A stretch of 64,000 nucleotides of DNA from Piscicola geometra (lineage: Eukaryota; Annelida; Clitellata; Hirudinida; Piscicolidae), in contig OX030963.1 of NCBI GenBank assembly GCA_943735955.1, positions 6,937,811 through 7,001,810 of the forward strand. The letters are read 5' to 3'. A program made the position numbers and the translations under genes. Within the stretch, counting starts at the first letter, position 1. Every line of letters starts with the position of its first letter. The notes under the pieces are model-generated. The model saw nothing but the letters and a program-made list of their open reading frames with translations, made no database searches and had not been told where the DNA came from. Positions 23,750-34,999 of the stretch are shown here, piece by piece.

Positions 23750-24490
23750 AAATTTTAATCGCGGATAATCGTATTTAAACGCAATTTTTCAGCATCTTTG
23801 ACATTAGTATAAAATAGTAATTACATTTTTTTTCTCACAAATGTGATTGAAACTTTATCAGAATTTATTTATGAAAGTAATCCACATTAAAAAAAATTAA
23901 ATCATAAATTTAAAAAAATGCAATTGTCACACATCCTTTTTGAGTCATTTACTCAAGCAAACAAGCTTTCAACATAAGTTGGAGCTGAAGAGGCTCTTTT
24001 CTTGCTAACTATGTGTCCTGACAAGCTGAATAGACGTTCGCATGGAACTGTGCTTGCAGGAGATGACAAGTAATTTCTTGCTAGTTTCGCAAGAGCCGGA
24101 TATGCCCCTTCGTGTGGTTGCCACCAAAAAAGAGGACAAGTCTCAAAGCCTACCTCAGATTCTGTTCTATAACGTTGAATGATTGACATAGTAATCATTG
24201 AGGTATTTTCATCTTCGGAATCTAAAGTTACATATGTTCGTAGTCTCTTTTTAGTTTTTTTTTGAAGAAATGCTTTTTTCCTCATTCGTTTTTTAACCGT
24301 TAATTAAGATTGTTTGTGTTCCCTTGCTGACAATGTAGCCAACACAGCAAAAACAGTTTAATTTTGATAAATTTAAATGCATTACAGTTTTGAAATGCGT
24401 TAATTTTTGTTAAATTCTATCAAATTTTTAACAGAGTTAAAAATTTTAACGGTTATTGGTTAACGCTTTAATCGAAAGTTAACTTAGATC
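23750..24490 (-). mobile_element. ZBED-type hAT remnant, copy A
   Basis: The minus-strand frame 24285-23953 encodes the hAT C-terminal dimerisation region: ESEVGFETCPLFWWQPHEGA, LARNYLSSPASTVPCERLFS and KKRASSAPTYVESLF. AT-rich termini share a TTAATCG/GTTAACG-like palindromic motif (about 23750 and 24465-24485). The rest of the transposase is missing, so this is an internally deleted remnant. Copy B at 24880-25995 is in the same orientation. Confidence 0.8.
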
Positions 24491-24879
24491 AAAACACATC
24501 TTTTTTATTACTATCATTATACTATAATTTTGTTAATTAAAAATATTATTCTATAATAATTAAAATTCTTGATTTCATTGAAATATTTAAATAAGGATGC
24601 TTTTAAAAATCTTCGATAAAAGATAGTCTTTTGTCAATATTTGAAGCAGCCGAGACAATGAAACATTGTACATACACTCTATCTCAAAAAAAGCATATTT
24701 ACTTCATTGCATTGTTGAAGATCATTATAACGCTTGCAATCAAGGCCAGAACCCAAACGAAGCTGAGATGCAGTTCATGCTGGCGGACCTTCAACGTACG
24801 TTCGACGCCAATTACCACTCGCTTACTGCTGTGTAATAAAAAAAATTAGTTTTTTTACGAATTAAAATGTTAATCGCTG

Positions 24880-25995
24880 TTAATCGTTCGATTGAAAATT
24901 GTAATCGTGCGTTAATCGTATTTTAACGCAATGTTTTTTTGCATATTTGACATTAGTATACAATATTATTTAAATTTTTTTCTCTTACAAATTTAACAAA
25001 AATGTTATCAGAACTTTTTCAAAAAATAATCCACATTTAAATAAATGAAAATGAATCCATACATAATGAAAAATGCAAATTTCAAACATCAATTTTGAGC
25101 CAGTTACTCAAGCAAAAAAGTAATCCATATATGAAAGAATAAAACGAATCCATAAATGATAAAAATGGAATTGTAACACATCATTTTTGAGCAAACAAGT
25201 TTTTCAACATTAGTTGGACCTAAAGAGACTCTTTTCTTGCTAACTTTGTGTCTTGACAAGCTGAAAAGACGTTCACATGAAACTGTACTTGCAGGAGATG
25301 CCAGTTTCGCAAGCGCTGGATATGCCCCTTCACATTGTTGCCACCAAAAAAAAGAACAACTCTCAAAGCCTACCTCAGATTCTGTTCTATAACATTTAAT
25401 GATTGACTTAGTTATCATTCAGATATCTTCATCTTCAGAACCTGAAGTTACATATGTTTGTAGCCTTTTGTTTGGTGAAGGCTGTATAGTTATTGAGGTT
25501 TTTTTAACTCTTTCATTTGTTTAAAAAGATTAAAAATTTTTTAATCGGGGGTCTAATGATGTGGCAATTCTTGACCATTGAATATTCTGATTATTCATTC
25601 TCTGCTCCAATTTGGAAAGAAATTTGGTGTGTGAAACAAATGACATAAACTGGATCATCTTCTGAAGTTCATATTTCTTGTGTAAAGTAACAAACTTGAA
25701 GTAACACTATTGAAAATGCCTAGTCTTTCTCACCCCCTAGAATTTCTGTTGCAAATCTTCAAGAAAGTAGAAGTTTTTTGATGAAATGCAATTTTCCTCA
25801 TTCGTTTTTGACATTAAACTAGGATTGTATGTGTTCACTTGCTGGCAATGTAACCAAAACAGCAAAAAACAGTTAAATTTGGATAAGTTTGAATGCATTA
25901 AAATTGTTTAATGCGTTAATTTTGTTCAAATGCGTTTAAAATGTCAACGGTCGTTAATTGATCAATGCGTTAATCGTAAGTTAACGTAGATTAAA
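24880..25995 (-). mobile_element. ZBED-type hAT remnant, copy B
   Basis: Same element as 23750-24490. The minus-strand frame 25418-25104 encodes ESEVGFESCSFFWWQQCEGA, SPASTVSCERLFSLSRHKV. A four-residue gap (NYLS lost after LARN/LAS) and in-frame changes show decay. About 370 bases near 25500-25790 are absent from copy A. Part of that block (25549-25720) recurs at 35641-35795. Termini carry TTAATCG motifs at 24870-24925 and 25955-25985. Confidence 0.75.
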
Positions 25996-26460
25996 GCAAA
26001 GTTCTAAAAAAATAATTTAAAAAATAATTAAATAGTGAAATAATAGAAAATAAAATAAAATAAAATAAAAAACAGTAAATATCAACATGAAATAAAATAA
26101 AACACTTGTTTATTCATTGACTGAGCTTAGAAGGTTTCTGAAGCCGTTCTGCAAACTACTTTCTGTCGCGAGACTGAAAAGGGGAGTATTTGCAGAAGTT
26201 TGGTGCATTTCTTTCTGGTGACTTTCACTCTGTTGGCACATGAGGCGTCTTTGAGAATGGAAGAAAGCCTTGATTATTTGCGGATTGAGGTCAGTCGAGA
26301 TTGGAGCAGACACTTTCAACGATGCTTACTGACTATCTGGAATGAAAATTTTCAATTTAGGAACTTCAAGCCATGCTCCAGAAAAATAGTTTGAAGGTAT
26401 TTGTCTCGGACTACGTGACTTGCCAGCAAAGCTGAGAGTGCACTAGAATGTGAGGGTACT
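25996..26460. other. No gene seen
   Basis: AT-rich; includes a short (AAAAT)n run at 26047-26070. Frames 26110-26319 (minus) and 26200-26394 (plus) overlap and neither is clearly coding. Confidence 0.45.
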
Positions 26461-26467
26461 GTGTAGC

Positions 26468-26612
26468 ACGGGCGGCGATCCTGGGGTCCAGACCCCTTCT
26501 TTTGTGTAGTGAGGAGTCCACCCCAGGATCCCCCAGGATAGCCCCAGAATCGCCACCCATGCTGGGTAGAACCCCCTCCCCTTCAAGATTTGCAGCCGAT
26601 TTTCCGCCCCAG
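26468..26612. mobile_element. Short hAT-related MITE fragment
   Basis: Begins CACGGGCGGCGATCCTGGGG and ends with CCGATTTTCCGCCCCAG, similar to the hAT ends at 11007 and 15799. The interior has repeated GGATCC/CCCCAGGAT palindromic segments. It is about 145 bases with no target duplication visible. Confidence 0.6.
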
Positions 26613-26838
26613 CTTTGTCTTTCCACTAATGCAGAGAATTTTTATGGAGTATGCAGTTTCTTGGCATGCCTCTAGCACACTGTTCATGCCTTGAATGCGT
26701 GAAGAAGAGATAACTTCTTCCTGTATAATTCAGTTTTTTTCGACATATTAAAGCATGTATGTTCAAATACATAAACATACTATCAGAAGAGCAAAGACAT
26801 AAAAAATACAACAGAAAAACCTGGCCGAAAAGTGACAG

Positions 26839-27090
26839 GAGAGAGTAACTTTAACTACAGCTTCGACGACTTTCTGCACCTGGCTCGCAACTACGCGCTG
26901 ACAAAGAGCGAGATGAGAGCGCAGTACCAAGAGGCCTTCCAGAACTTCGACCCTGAAGACAAGGGCTTCGTGCACTCGCAAGACGTCCAGAAGCTCCTCG
27001 AGATCGTCGTCGGTGGAGACTTGAGCGTCGAAATAAAGAATGTTCTGAGACATTTCGAGGCCGACCAAGACGGGAAGATCTATTACAAAA
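26839..27090 (+). CDS. EF-hand exon, calmodulin-superfamily-like
   Basis: Exon bounded by GTGACAG|GA and TACAAAA|GTCGTC, 252 bases, open throughout and richer in GC than its surroundings. It encodes NYSFDDFLHLARNYAL, then an EF-hand-like loop DPEDKGFVHSQD with flanking helices, then ADQDGKIYYK, the start of a second loop. The first loop has Asp at position 1 and an acidic residue at 12 (Asp instead of Glu), so calcium binding is uncertain. It is probably one exon of an EF-hand protein with other exons outside recognisable sequence. No partner exon was identified. An isolated retro-fragment is the alternative. Confidence 0.55.
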
Positions 27091-27363
27091 GTCGTCATTG
27101 CCTTATTCGGTTTTAATAAGATCTAAAACTTTTTGAAAATTATTAATTGTATGAAAGTGCCTAAACAGCTTATTTTTACATTATTGTTTTCATATTATTG
27201 TTACATATAATATGCCATTTATTGAAAATTATTTTTTCATCTCTTACAAGTATTTTCTTTGAGTAATATAATCTAAATCATTATTTAACTTATCCTATTT
27301 ATTTATCATTTACGTCTGAAAGTTATTAAATTAATTATCATGGTATGCAGGTATTTATTCAGT

Positions 27364-27570
27364 TTAGGAAAAAGTTAATGATTGCAAATATTTGTCCAAC
27401 GCAGAGTTTATAGAGCAGACGGTAGACGAGAACATCTTCAGTGACCAAAGATTCTGAGCCTCCTTTCGAATGACCGCTTTTCCTCGCAGGGCTCCTCGAA
27501 TCAAGGCGAAGTTGACAGGGCTGGTAGGCTCCGATCCCTCTGGACACAGGCTTGACCCCCTTGAAAAATC
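27364..27570 (-). CDS. Candidate 3'-terminal exon
   Basis: The minus-strand frame opens after TTTTAG (27577-27572) and runs 69 codons to TAA at 27364-27366, followed within 10 bases by AATAAA, a poly(A) signal. The GC-richer, non-repetitive translation (PVNFALIRGALRGKAVIRKE) is plausible but unrecognised. A second frame (27359-27601) is also open. It may pair with the signal-peptide exon at 28590-28668; this is unproven. Confidence 0.3.
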   Translation of the reverse strand, partial: DFSRGSSLCPEGSEPTSPVNFALIRGALRGKAVIRKEAQNLWSLKMFSSTVCSINSALDKYLQSLTFS

Positions 27571-27599
27571 CTAAAAAGAAAACTGGCGATTGGAAATAC

Positions 27600-28589
27600 A
27601 TAAAAACATTTTTTCCAATTATTAATTCATTGAAAAAATCGGAAAAATAGTTTATTAATATATTTTATAAAAAAGATGTTATAGGCAATGTTTATAAATT
27701 AAGGAAATCCATGGATTGCCTGATTCAATTATTCATTCAATGGATTATTTTGGATTTAACTTTTTTCAATAAAATATCAAACTGTGAACAACATTTAAAA
27801 ACATAGTAATTTTTTTAAATTTATTAAATGAAATTCCATTCATTTTTGCAATAAACTATGAAACTTTGAACAATAATTTATAAAATTGTACTTATAAGTT
27901 ATTTTGAAAATATCATTCTAAGCTCATCAGATTTAAATGATTGTGAAAAGTCCTATGATGTTCTCTTCAGCTAATTTGTCTGCAAAATTAATAGAAATTC
28001 CAAGTCACAAGTTTTCACTCCTATTTGAGTTAAATAATGAAACTATTTTTCCTTCTTTTTTCCAATCGAATATGGGGTGCGCCTAATACATAGTGTTTTA
28101 CGGTATTATAAAACAGAACAACCCTTTGTACCATAGGTGCTTGCTTGAGGCCAAACCATGTAGCGAGCCCAGGTTGGAAAAAGATGCATTCTTTTATATT
28201 TTAAAAGAAAAGAAAGCCCATCCTCATTTTCCGTTGTGTCATTTCTGCTCACCAATTGAGCTATGGAGCTAAGTGTAAAAATTGTATCATCTTGTGCATC
28301 CTTCCCATATATATAATTTAAGTTGTTAGAACATCTACTAAATTAAGAATCGATATTTAATTTGGTTCTAAAAACGATTTCCAACAGCTATGGTTTGTAA
28401 AAAACTTGCTTGCTTCAAATATTTAAATTCATTGATAAAACTCAGTTTGTATGTTTATTTCTATTTGATTTAAACGATATTTCAGCAACATTCTATTTAG
28501 TTTGACTTCATCGTTTATTAAATTTCTTGTCATGACATTCAACTAGCGTTGGTTCAGAAAAATTAAAAGTACAAAATCTAATTTCTCTT
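27600..28589. other. No gene seen, AT-rich
   Basis: AT-rich DNA. It could be the intron of a minus-strand gene between 28668 and 27364. Confidence 0.4.
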
Positions 28590-28668
28590 CAAAGCGCTTG
28601 GCACATCCTGACCAACCAGATGCAGGAGCAAGGCAAGAGAGGAGCAGGAGTGGCAATATTATTCGCAT
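28590..28668 (-). CDS. Candidate signal-peptide exon of a secreted protein
   Basis: ATG at 28668 (minus) followed by a textbook signal sequence MRIILPLLLLSCLAPASG, then WSGCAKRFEEK. The 3' limit is uncertain: the first GT in the expected place gives a weak donor near 28585. The local GC rise and the signal peptide argue for a real first exon. No promoter motif was seen and the plus strand is also open here. Confidence 0.35.
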
Positions 28669-28746
28669 CCATGTTGAAATTGCGAGACACGAATGAATCA
28701 GATAGAATGACCCGCCCTACAGAACAAAGAAAACTCCCACGCGTTT

Positions 28747-29427
28747 AAGGGGCCATCCATAAAAGACGATCACAAAGTTTTTGCTTTTTTTCGCCCACCC
28801 CCTTCCCCCCTTGTCCACTTTTGACTCAACCCCCTTTCTCCCTACCCCCTCCAAAAGTTGTGGACGTCCAAAACATATTTACCGAACTTAAATTAATGAA
28901 TATTTTGGGGAAATTTACAACAATATAAAGAATATGTGTTTACAAATATTATTTACAAATTCCAACTATTTGCAAAAAAAATTCTTAATGAAATAATAAT
29001 TTTTCAAAACCATTTTAGTAAATCATTTTGATAAAAATGTTATAAACAAATTATCCACCATCGTTCAATCAACAGAAAATTATAATTTTTAAGATTTGTT
29101 ATTTGAGATTTCATTGTATTTGACAAATCAAACTTTAACAACATATTTACAAAATAATGTTCAAACGTATTAGTTATTATTGAACCTATCGTTTCTAAAT
29201 ATAACCTGTTTGTGAAAGATTGTTTGGGTTTGCATCCCAACTCTTTTGTCATTAAACTAGAAGTATTTTGCAGTAAATTTATGCAAAACTAATGCTCTCA
29301 AAATTCACTACGATGTAGATATCCACTTTGACCTAAACCACCTCCCCCCTTGTCCACTTTAGTTCCCTTTTTGCTGAACCTCCCTCCCCTCTTTTTGTGT
29401 GGACGTCTTTTGTGGATGGTCCCTAAA
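28747..29427. mobile_element. MITE with ~20-base terminal inverted repeats
   Basis: The left end AGGGGCCATCCATAAAAGAC and the right end, read in reverse complement (AGGGACCATCCACAAAAGAC), match at about 18 of 20 positions. Both termini are followed inwards by CCCCCTTGTCCACTTT-type and GTGGACGTC motifs. The interior is AT-rich and non-coding. No clear target duplication. Confidence 0.7.
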
Positions 29428-29435
29428 GGCTTCTC

Positions 29436-29540
29436 AAAGTGTTGCATCTGGCGCATAAGAACCATGGTTCTCAGAACCTGCGTCTGTCAGGCTGTGAAAA
29501 ATACAGACCATAAATCTTTTTTTAAAGTTCCCACGGTAAA
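29436..29540 (+). repeat. SINE 3' segment plus tail, copy 1
   Basis: GCATCTGGCGCATAAGAACC to GTTCCCACGGT, about 100 bases. The first part matches the 3' half of the tRNA-derived SINE; the tail AAATCTTTTTTTAAAG is shared with the copy at 30338-30446. The two copies differ at about one position. Confidence 0.8.
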
Positions 29541-30337
29541 GAGGTTTTAATAATAATGAAACAAAAATGTATTTTTATTTTAATTGGAAAAATACATAAT
29601 AATAATAAAAAAATTTAATGTATATTTTCAAGCATTTTTACTTACATAAAAAACAGCAGATAATGAGTTTTTGATCAATAATACTAATGGTCATAAAGGT
29701 ATCCTAGTAAACTTCACCTTTAAGTAATTTATTACTATATTTTAGGTTAAATGCTTATTTATAGTTTTCAATATTTTCTTTAAATATATTTTATATTTTT
29801 CGTTCCTATTTTAAAAAAATAATTTCTTTCATTTTTATACTTAAGTTTAATAAATGAATTTATCCTAACAAAAACTCGTCTCAACCTTTTAACTTCACAA
29901 AAGTGCATTGGAACTTTAAGATAATAAAAAAATAAAAAGTTTAAATTTTTAATACATAATAAATTTAATAAATTTGTTATTCGAATTTTTAGATTACAAA
30001 ATTCGAGTACCCGGTAAACATAATCTCAATGGTACGCGACGGGTTAGTCAGACGGCGTTGCCATTCTTTCTTAGAAGCAAAAACCCAATGGAGACGCCCT
30101 CAAGCAAGGAACCTGCTATAGGGAATTTGAAATGCCTTTTCAGCATTTTCCCCCACTTGGCAGGCATTTTAATGCCAAATAGGAAAAGTATCTTTGGAGC
30201 TTTAGTGATCTCTTTATTTTCTAGCGAAGAGTCTAGAGTGAGAGACCGCATGGACAGGTAGTGTCTGAAAACACCTCTTTTGCGAACCACTTTGCATTCG
30301 AGACCTTGCATCAGAAGGCATACTCCCTCATAAGGGC
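29541..30337. other. AT-rich segment between two direct repeats
   Basis: About 800 bases enclosed by nearly identical direct repeats. AT-rich to about 29990, then a GC-richer part with a minus-strand open frame (30311-30048, 87 residues) of no recognised family. Confidence 0.45.
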
Positions 30338-30446
30338 TTCTGAAAGTGGTGCATCTGGCGCATAAGAACCATGGTTCTCAGAACCTGCGTCTGTCAGGCT
30401 GTGAAAAATACAGACCATAAATCTTTTTTTAAAGTTCCCACGGTCT
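30338..30446 (+). repeat. SINE 3' segment plus tail, copy 2
   Basis: Near-identical to 29436-29540 in the same orientation. Confidence 0.8.
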
Positions 30447-30905
30447 TCTTTGGCCCTTCCTCTTTTCTTGTTATATGCTGGGATGAGTAGAAAAGGGAGT
30501 GTTTTAATGGTAAGACAAGCCAGATAGAATCTTTATAAAACTAAATTTATTAAAAAACCAACACTATCATTTAAAAGTTGAAAATAATAACTAACTTCTG
30601 ATTACTTTTTAATTCGAATATTGAATTTAAATTTGAAATTTTTTTTCAACCTCTGACTCTTTTTTCCGCTTTTTAGTCAAATAGGCTTTGGAAAGTTCCA
30701 AACGAATATTATACTTTGTTGGGCTCTACACCAAGAAAGTTTCTCAATATCTAACAATTTTTCATAACATATTTTTTTCATAATAAAAATAGGATTTAAA
30801 AGAAGATAATCGAATAGAAATTATTCAAAAACTATATTTTAACTCACAAAAGTTATAAAGAATATTTACATATTTTTAAACTCTACTAAAGCATTATCAA
30901 ATTGG

Positions 30906-31075
30906 CAAGCGGGGGTGGCAGACGTCATGCCTGCAACTTAAAGGTTGCCTGGTCGAATCTCTGATGAGCAACAGTGAGCTATAATAAACCTAGTGTATAT
31001 GATGTGGTGTTGCGACTATTGAACGCATGTATTGAAGCCACTTACGATGTTGCATCGTTAGTGGTTTTAAAACCT
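30906..31075 (+). mobile_element. tRNA-derived SINE, 5' part
   Basis: GCGGGGGTGGCAGACGTCAT, CAACTTAAAGGTTGCC and GGTCGAATCTC follow the SINE head at 8478 (minus), with a body matching TATATGATGTGGTGTTGCGA. It is a diverged copy lacking the conserved 3' tail. Confidence 0.7.
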
Positions 31076-31079
31076 TCAG

Positions 31080-32870
31080 CCCTCCTCTGACCAACAACAT
31101 AGTCTTCGTCACAATTCCATGAGTTATGACTCTTTTAAAGCAATCATTGTGGTATTCCTAATAGTGTGAATAGGTTCTTCCCAGTGATGGCGATTCTTGT
31201 GGAGTCAGTTGAAATGTTGAACAAAAGAAGACTATTTGAAACAGTAGATGATCTTAGCCATCCAATGAGCTCTGTGAAACACTCTGTGAAACACTCTGTG
31301 AAACACTCCAGAAGAACGTAAGTCAGTCTTGCTCCAAGAAACAGAAGCAAATTTGATTGAGAGCGGATGCAATGGAATTAACATGAAATTCACTATTGCT
31401 CATTTCCACCCATAATTTTGTTTACCAGCACCATGTCTATCGGACCCATGCCTCCACGCCTCACTTTTTCTTGCTGTGCTTGAAGCAACTCTTAAACCGT
31501 GATCATGGTGGAAGCTTAAGAATGCGCAATGTCAAATAGATTTGGCAAATTTTTCTAAATTTACTTTTGATGTTCTTCTGTGAATCAGTTGCTTAAGATA
31601 CACTTTTCTTTAGTTTTTCAAAATTACTTTTTTTAATAAATATTGTAGTCTTGTTGAATAGGATACGTGCATAGTTTCAAAGGCAGGCACTCTTCCAAAC
31701 AGTATTTGATTGCACTATTTAAAGAGAAAAAATCGTTGCATCACTTGTTGCTTCGAAGCAAGTTTGCAGCCTGAAATAAAATCTACAACTTGAAAAAAAT
31801 AACATGAACTAATGAAATAGTTGCAATTTCATTTTTTTGTTTTTTCCAGAGTTTTAGATATTAAAGTCCATCGCATGCGGGCATTGGCTTTCTTGGACAA
31901 ATATTTAAAATTACCTTTGAGTCTGCTGAGCACCGAGTAAATATTATAACACTTAAATTAAATTTTGCTCATTCAGTTGTAATCATGAAATTTTAATAAC
32001 AATAAATTTTCACGCATAAATTTGTCACATTATTTTTCCACCTTTATTTTGATGTCACTCACTATGTTATTAATTGAAGCCATGCTGACGATGGAACAGC
32101 TGGCTGGTAGGTTGCTCTTTAAAAATCCTCGTAGCGCAGCCTTTTCCTTCTTGAAAAGTGATTTCATTATATGCATTAAAAAGAATTCAAAATAATTAAC
32201 CTAAAAAGAATTTTCAACAAACTAAATCCTATTTTAACACCAATTATTTATGATACTTTTCTATAATAATTCCCTATTCGAAAAGATCCACTGTTATGAA
32301 GGAGAGCCAGCTTTGGCTCAAAGAACATATTCTGAAATGGAATGATTATAGAAGGAAACTATTGACACGGAAAAATCTTTATAGACTACCGTAAAACACC
32401 AAATAGTTCGGAGACTCATTAAGTTTAGACTGAAAAGTAGTTATTTTGGCTTTTAATACGGACATGAATTTAAAAAACTAGAATGTCTTTGGTGATAATT
32501 ATGTCAGACAATATTAATAATACTCGTAACCAGTTAAAATATAATAAATTTGCCATTGAATACATGGCCAAAACGTCATATATTCAATGGCCCCTACTAG
32601 AAAAAATTTTCCCCTTTCATAGATTTGTGCATATATAATTCATTTTTTCATTTCATATTAATTTCATTGTCTAATAATTCGATATTAATGATATTTAAAT
32701 AAAAATTAGCTAATTTTAGAATTTATTTTAACTTTTTTTTCTAGAATTTTTTTATTCATTCTTCCTTTAGTTAGCACCGCTCTTGGACTTTTTTTTATTT
32801 TTGAAACTGAAAAGAAAAAAATTATAACCAAAGATAATTAAAAAAATATGATAAAAAATGTTAAGAATAA
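31080..32870. other. No gene seen
   Basis: Mostly AT-rich. A short triplication of CTCTGTGAAACA lies at 31273-31305. Only fragmentary open frames. Confidence 0.5.
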
Positions 32871-32874
32871 ACGG

Positions 32875-32942
32875 GTGGCCAAGTGGTTAACATTTGTGGA
32901 TTATAGCCATAGGTCGTGGGTTTGATTCCCACACATCCTTGT
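32875..32942 (+). tRNA. Degenerate tRNA-like sequence
   Basis: GGTGGCCAAGTGGTTAAC resembles an A box, and GTGGGTTTGATTCCCAC is a perfect 5-bp T stem with a 7-base loop and B box (GGTTTGATTCC). The acceptor and D stems do not pair well and no anticodon can be assigned, so this is a tRNA pseudogene or SINE head, not a working tRNA. Confidence 0.45.
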
Positions 32943-33330
32943 AGACTACATATTTTGCAAAAAAGAAGGGCGCCGCGAGAAGAAAATTAAGCCCCGTGAA
33001 CAGAAATTTGGGGAAAATGACCTTTATCAATCGCATTTATTGTTCGTAGAAAAGTAGCACTTAACACATTTCCCAGCATCACTCCAAACCTTGTTTACTC
33101 AGGGAACTTATTTATTCAATATTTTTTTAATGTACTAATATTTCATTTTTTGTTAATTAAAATGTGAAAAAAGAATTATAAAATGAGGTCTCTAACGACC
33201 CGAAAGAGTTTGCGATAAATAGAACTTAAGTAGGTTAGCTACAATAAATCACCATGTATGAGACAACTTTTTTACCCATTAAATATACTTTTAAAAGCTA
33301 GTGCGCCTTATACATGAAAGTTGTCAGTTT
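32943..33330. other. No gene seen, AT-rich
   Basis: No frame or repeat family identified beyond a GTGCGCCTTATACATG motif near 33300 that recurs elsewhere in the window. Confidence 0.5.
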
Positions 33331-33725
33331 TGTAATAGCCAGATATACTGCTTCATGTTGCTGCTAACAAACAATTAAAACAGGAAAATTCTCTAAGCCT
33401 ACCTCAGATTCTGTTAGATAAAGTTGAATGATTGACTTACTAATCAGTTTGGGGAGACCAGGGCAAGATGACGAATGTCTTATATTTTCAGTTGTTCACT
33501 AGTTAAGAACATGAAACGAACACTACTGGCTCTCCTACCTCTCTTTCGTTAAATAATAAAACGCTGAAATAAATATTTTTGTTTTAGATTTGAAGCTTTG
33601 ATTGTTTTCCGCGATCACGTTAGAGCATTTATGCACGTTTAAATAAGCTCTACCTCAGATTCTGTTTGATAAAGTTGAATGATTGACTTATTAATCAGTT
33701 ATGTATCTTCATTTTCAGAATCGAA
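33330..33725 (-). mobile_element. Two ZBED-hAT fragments
   Basis: 33370-33470 read on minus gives TESEVGLENFPVL, an in-frame stop, then HEAVYLAITKL, aligning with the hAT fragments at 24.1 and 25.3 kb. CTACCTCAGATTCTGTT with GTTGAATGATTGACTTA recurs at 33645-33700. Both are heavily decayed. Confidence 0.7.
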
Positions 33726-33739
33726 AGAAGATGTTGCAG

Positions 33740-34390
33740 TCATTTTTTGTTGAAAGTTGTATAGTTTTGGAGATTTTCTTATCTTATTATACTTTAAGTT
33801 CTTATACTTCAGTTTCTCTGACTACTTCCATGTTAACCTTTATTCTACCAAAAAAATGTAAAGCATCAATTTTTAAATGTTAAAATATCTTTTATTTATA
33901 ACTCAAGTAGTCAATACAATTTTAAAAAACTTTAAAAATAGAAATATGGCTATTAGGACGCCAATCAACGCAATAGGGAAAAGAGTTTTTGAACAACTTT
34001 CATGACTTAGATTTTTTTTGGTTCTTTTTATGCTTAAAACTAACTGGAAAACAACTTCATAAAAATAAAATAATGTTTACACGGGGCTCAACAGGCGTAA
34101 ACATGTTGTAATATAATTTTGTTTTCAAAAAAGACAATTTGGCACATGCGCTGGACATTAGTTTTTTAATCTTCGGCAAACACAAGACTTATAAAAATTA
34201 ATAAGAAATACAATGATTTCATTAATTTGAGTTATTTTATTCAATTTTAAATTAAACTTTTATCCATAAAATGCAGCTATATGCTCTGGAATTTAGCGGC
34301 AGTGACACTGAACGTGATACAAAACCAAACATAACCACGCTCAAACTCAAAGTACTAGTCAACCCAAACACAATCGACCATACAAAGTTA
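33740..34390. other. No gene seen, AT-rich
   Basis: Only AT-rich sequence with short frames. Confidence 0.5.
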
Positions 34391-34448
34391 TCAGTCAAAG
34401 TTTATCAGCTACTTTCAACAGACTGAAGTTAGCGAAAGAAATTCAGCA

Positions 34449-34900
34449 ATGCTGCATTGCAGCATACATTATTGCAGCAGCAGCCGAATCTCTTGGACAC
34501 AACCCTTCAACCATAAACATGAAAAAAGAATCCATCAGACCGTTCAGACGAAAACAAGAGAAAGAGCCACTAAGGAAATCAGGGCAACTTTCAATTCAGA
34601 TTGTCCATTTACAATTCATTGGGACGGTGAAATGTTGCCCTCTTCAATGTCAAGAAATATTGTTGATCGACTTGTAGGTCTGGTTTCTAGAGATTGACAA
34701 ATGAAACTTTTAGGCGTCCCAGAATTATCCAATAGAACTGGATAGGCAGACTTCATTCCATTTGTCGTTTCTGTTTCTTGAAGCAGATTTCGAAGCTAAT
34801 ATAAAGATTTTTTTCTTTGAAGCGTGCCACAGAGCACGTAAGAAGCCCAAGATCAACTAATGTCAGCTGATTGCACAAGAATTGTCATCACTCGGTTACT
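34449..34900 (+). pseudogene. Decayed transposon protein fragment
   Basis: The plus-strand frame 34449-34697 contains FTIHWDGEMLPS and IVDRLVGLVS. After TGA at 34695 the frame goes on with KLLGVPELSN. This order (IHWDG..LP..VDRL..LVS....LLGVP) is one I associate with an uncharacterised transposon-like protein family common in invertebrates. Multiple stops follow. The family assignment is from memory and tentative. Confidence 0.45.
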
Positions 34901-34999
34901 TAAATATTTTCATTCTTAGCGTTTACTTAAAAACCTGTTTCACGTGTCTGTGTGGTGCATCTGTCCCGAAAAATGATCTACAGCTTCTTCGCCAGCTGG

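Noticed and set aside
32875..32942. Functional tRNA gene
   Set aside because: Only the T arm pairs well; acceptor and D stems fail, so it is listed as tRNA-like.
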